A stretch of 64,000 bases of DNA from Cupriavidus numazuensis. GTDB lineage: Bacteria; Pseudomonadota; Gammaproteobacteria; Burkholderiales; Burkholderiaceae. Position 1 is the stretch's first letter. Each line of letters opens with the position of its first letter. Shown here piece after piece: positions 61,843 to 64,000 of the stretch. Made by a program: the position numbers and the translations under genes. The stretch lies in contig NZ_CAJPVI010000050.1 of the NCBI RefSeq assembly GCF_905397435.1, positions 1-64,000 on the forward strand, given 5' to 3'. The notes under the pieces were generated by a model that had not been told where the DNA came from, searched no databases, and saw nothing but the letters and a program-made list of their open reading frames with translations.

Positions 61843-62601
61843 GTGCCCGTGGCCACCCGACAGCGCTCTGCGCGCGCCGCCGGCACGGCATTCTCCCCGC
61901 TGCGCTGGATCGGTTTCCTGCTCGGCTGCATCGTGGCCGGCGTGGTCGCGATGCAGGTCTATTTCTTCCTGCAGATCGCCGCATGGCAGTACGTGGCGCC
62001 GTCTTCCACGTCGTTCATTCGCGCCGAGCGCTGGCGCCTGTGCGGCTTCAACGTCTGGAACTGCAGCATCGACCGCCGCTGGGTGCCGTACGACCAGATC
62101 TCGCGCAACCTCAAGCGCGCGGTGATCGCGAGCGAAGACGCTGACTTCGTCAATCATCCCGGCTACGAAATCGACGCCATGCTCGACGCGTGGGAGCGCA
62201 ACAAGAAGCGCGGCCGCGTCGTGCGCGGCGGTTCGACCATCACCCAGCAGCTCGCCAAGAACCTGTTCCTGTCGTCCGAGCAGCATTACTTGCGCAAGGG
62301 CCAGGAACTGGCCATCACGTGGATGCTCGAGTTCTGGCTCGACAAGCAGCGCATCTTCGAGATCTACCTGAATTCGGTGGAGTGGGGCGAAGGCGTGTTC
62401 GGTGCCGAGGCCGCGGCCCAGCACTATTTCCGTACGAACGCTGCGAAGCTCGGCGTCGGGCAGGCCGCGCGCCTGGCGGCGGCGCTGCCTGCGCCCAAGT
62501 GCTTCGACAAGAAGGAGTACTGCGCGAATGTGCGCGTGAACTTCAAGGTGAAGGCGGGGATTATTGCAAGGCGGATGGGGGCGGCTACGTTGCCGGATTG
62601 A
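61843..62601 (+). CDS. mtgA: monofunctional peptidoglycan glycosyltransferase MtgA
   Basis: MtgA polymerises lipid II into glycan strands. The 252-residue protein has an N-terminal membrane helix (about 20-45) and a family 51 glycosyltransferase domain. The catalytic Glu98 lies in RAVIASEDADFVNHPGYE and the second motif is RGGSTITQQLAKNLFLS, followed by RKGQELAITWMLEFWLDKQRIFEIYLNSVEWGEGVFGAEAAAQHYF. No transpeptidase domain is attached. The start is a GTG nine bases after aroE. Confidence 0.96.
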   Translation: MPVATRQRSARAAGTAFSPLRWIGFLLGCIVAGVVAMQVYFFLQIAAWQYVAPSSTSFIRAERWRLCGFNVWNCSIDRRWVPYDQISRNLKRAVIASEDADFVNHPGYEIDAMLDAWERNKKRGRVVRGGSTITQQLAKNLFLSSEQHYLRKGQELAITWMLEFWLDKQRIFEIYLNSVEWGEGVFGAEAAAQHYFRTNAAKLGVGQAARLAAALPAPKCFDKKEYCANVRVNFKVKAGIIARRMGAATLPD

Positions 62602-63025
62602 ACGTACGGCGCGCCGATCGGCTCCTCCCCTGGCCAGACCCGTTGCGCTCTGACGTGACGGGCAGCATCGATTTCATCGCTGCGGCAAATCGTCTGACCG
62701 CACGAATAGTCGCCACGGTACGGATCACGCCGGAAACAGGCGAGTTCTAAGTGTAGCCGTGGGAAGTGCGTGGCTACCTGCGCCGGTATCGTCCGCATTG
62801 ACGATAGGCGGTCGCCGACGATTCAGCTCCTTTGCGATGCATCATCTCCTGATCAAGAACAGGAAAATTCCCAAACCAAGTTCGGATTAACTCTATATCC
62901 GCCCTAAGTCGATTGCCTTAGCTTGCGCTGAGTCTGGGCGCGCTGGATTCATGATCCTTGCGCCCAGGATTGCCTGATACCCGCGCACTCCGGTCTGGGG
63001 TGTGCCCGACAAAGGGAAATCGACG
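62602..63025. other. intergenic region before vgrG
   Basis: About 420 bases with no convincing gene. The frame next to mtgA stays open to 62750 but has no start of its own. The middle part (62750-62960) is A+T-richer and may carry the vgrG promoter. No sigma-54 site with the right spacing was found. Confidence 0.4.
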
Positions 63026-64000
63026 ATGGCCGAGGGATGGAGTGATCCAGCTGCGCTGGTCACGGGAAGACAAGCGTATTTTCTGGAGATTCCCAGTGCG
63101 CCGAGTGCCAGCGCGCTCTCGGTCGTGTCGTTCACGGCCGTGGAGCGGCTTGGCGAACCCTACGAGGTGACTGTCCAGCTGACCCATCCTCTGGAGCTGG
63201 ATCGTGCTGAATACCTCACCAAGCCGGCGACCTTCGTCATTCAGACCGCCGATGACAGCGAGCCGCGCCGTTTCGCCGGACGCATCACCCGCTTTGCCAA
63301 GACGCGGCAGACGCGCGATTTTTGCGCCTACGAGATGGTGCTACAGCCCGCGGTCGCGCTACTCGGCCTGACGCAGCGAAGCCGCATCTACCAGCAGAAA
63401 AGCGCCCCGCAGATCATCGAAGCGATCCTGCGCGCGCATGACCTCAAGGGACACCAGTTCGCCTTCAAGACGCGGCGGCAGTACCCGGAGCACAAATTCC
63501 GCTTGCAGTACCAGATGTCCGACTGGGACTACATCCGTCTGCTGATGAAGCAGGAAGGCTTGTACTGCTACTTCGTGCGAGGCAAGTTTGGCGAGATGAT
63601 CGTCTTTGGCGACGATATCGACCACTATATCTACCAGCCCGAGTTGCGTATGCCGTACCGCGAGACGGCGGGTCTGGAGGCTGGTGTGGAGGCGGTATTC
63701 GCTCTCGAGACCCATGCCAGGACCGTGCCGGCGTCATTTCTCGTAGCCGACTACAACCCGGACAAGGCCTACGAGCGCTTCAAGGCAGAGGCCAACATCG
63801 CGCGCAAGGATCGCACGACATACGGCCAGCCCTACGCCTACGGCACGCACCACCTCGATCAGGACGGCGCCAAATGGGAGGCGCAACTGCGCCACGAAGC
63901 CGCGCTGGCCGGACAAGTCGTCTACCACGGTGAGAGCAATGTGCTGGAACTGTGCCCGGCCCGCATCCTGCGCATGGATCTTGCGCTGCCGGATGCGCCC
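63026..64000 (+). CDS. type VI secretion VgrG/Tle-type spike protein, cut by window end
   Basis: A 325-codon open frame without a stop, continuing past the window. The N-terminal half is the gp27-like domain of VgrG: an AYFLEIPSAPSA... start, LSVVSFTAVERLGEPYEVTVQLTHP, the FAGRITRFAKTRQTRDFCAYEMVLQPAVALLGLTQRSRIYQQKSAPQIIEAIL core, and YQMSDWDYIRLLMKQEGLYCYF. VgrG caps the T6SS Hcp tube and carries effectors in the C-terminal part, not visible here. The ATG at 63026 follows an AAAGGGAAA ribosome site. No other T6SS gene is in the window. Confidence 0.92.
   Translation, partial: MAEGWSDPAALVTGRQAYFLEIPSAPSASALSVVSFTAVERLGEPYEVTVQLTHPLELDRAEYLTKPATFVIQTADDSEPRRFAGRITRFAKTRQTRDFCAYEMVLQPAVALLGLTQRSRIYQQKSAPQIIEAILRAHDLKGHQFAFKTRRQYPEHKFRLQYQMSDWDYIRLLMKQEGLYCYFVRGKFGEMIVFGDDIDHYIYQPELRMPYRETAGLEAGVEAVFALETHARTVPASFLVADYNPDKAYERFKAEANIARKDRTTYGQPYAYGTHHLDQDGAKWEAQLRHEAALAGQVVYHGESNVLELCPARILRMDLALPDAP

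Noticed and set aside
62602..62750. Open frame continuing beyond mtgA
   Set aside because: It is in another frame from mtgA, which ends normally at 62601 with standard length, and it has no start codon with a ribosome site.
62940..62962. Sigma-54-like promoter before vgrG
   Set aside because: GG and GC elements are present but 13 bases apart instead of 10.

Overview
The window is about two-thirds G+C, densely packed, and reads as chromosomal DNA of a betaproteobacterium in the Burkholderiaceae, most likely Cupriavidus or Ralstonia. The reasons are the aroQ-accB-accC-prmA-DUF3426 block, the mpl/ubiC/aroE/mtgA neighbourhood, a lysine/alanine-repeat H1-like histone ending in a WPFPTGN motif, a Bug-family solute-binding protein and a fimT-pilVWXY1E minor pilin operon. 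I saw no rRNA, tRNA, CRISPR array or insertion sequence. The organism assignment is inference from gene content and order.

Layout. 0-2.4 kb: end of a curli locus (curlin-repeat protein, CsgG secretion channel, second curlin). 2.6-7.5 kb: stress and signalling genes (ferritin-like protein, AI-2E family permease, membrane diguanylate cyclase, small proteins). 8-14.2 kb: type IV pilus minor pilin operon with a PilY1 that has a lectin-like front end. 14.6-28 kb: one long co-directional array in which a copper-type formylglycine-generating enzyme, a HAD phosphatase lipoprotein, a sulfatase lipoprotein and a membrane spermidine-synthase-like protein lead directly into a complete MoxR/DUF58/DUF4381/BatA/BatB/BatD module. 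This is the most interesting system in the window. 28-34 kb: housekeeping and accessory singles (thioesterase, MFS exporter fusion, rdgC, SYLF lipoprotein, aldo/keto reductase, tautomerase with a divergent LysR regulator). 35-40.4 kb: iron uptake, with two TonB-dependent siderophore receptors converging on a strong terminator, one of them in an operon with piuC. 40.7-45.3 kb: Bug protein, DUF2147 protein, a 1.5 kb gene-poor stretch, the histone-like gene and a chain of RNA hairpins after it.

45.3-62.6 kb: core metabolism and envelope. On the minus strand lie tlpA, aroQ, accBC, prmA, a zinc-ribbon/DUF3426 membrane protein, tpx and a PfkB kinase. On the plus strand lie mpl, a YqiA-like esterase, ubiC, a FabG-like reductase, an RNB exoribonuclease, a TonB-like protein, aroE and mtgA. 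The window ends inside a type VI secretion VgrG gene (63 kb on).

How the genes work together. The pilus operon supplies the priming complex and tip adhesin of a type IV pilus. The curli genes supply a secreted amyloid. The receptors plus PiuC take up and process ferric siderophores. In the sulfatase-MoxR array, every product except MoxR and probably DUF58 and the thioesterase carries a lipobox, signal peptide or membrane segment. My reading is that an envelope-located sulfatase is activated by the anchored FGE, and that the MoxR ATPase with its two VWA proteins helps metal loading or assembly. That functional link is inference from gene order only.
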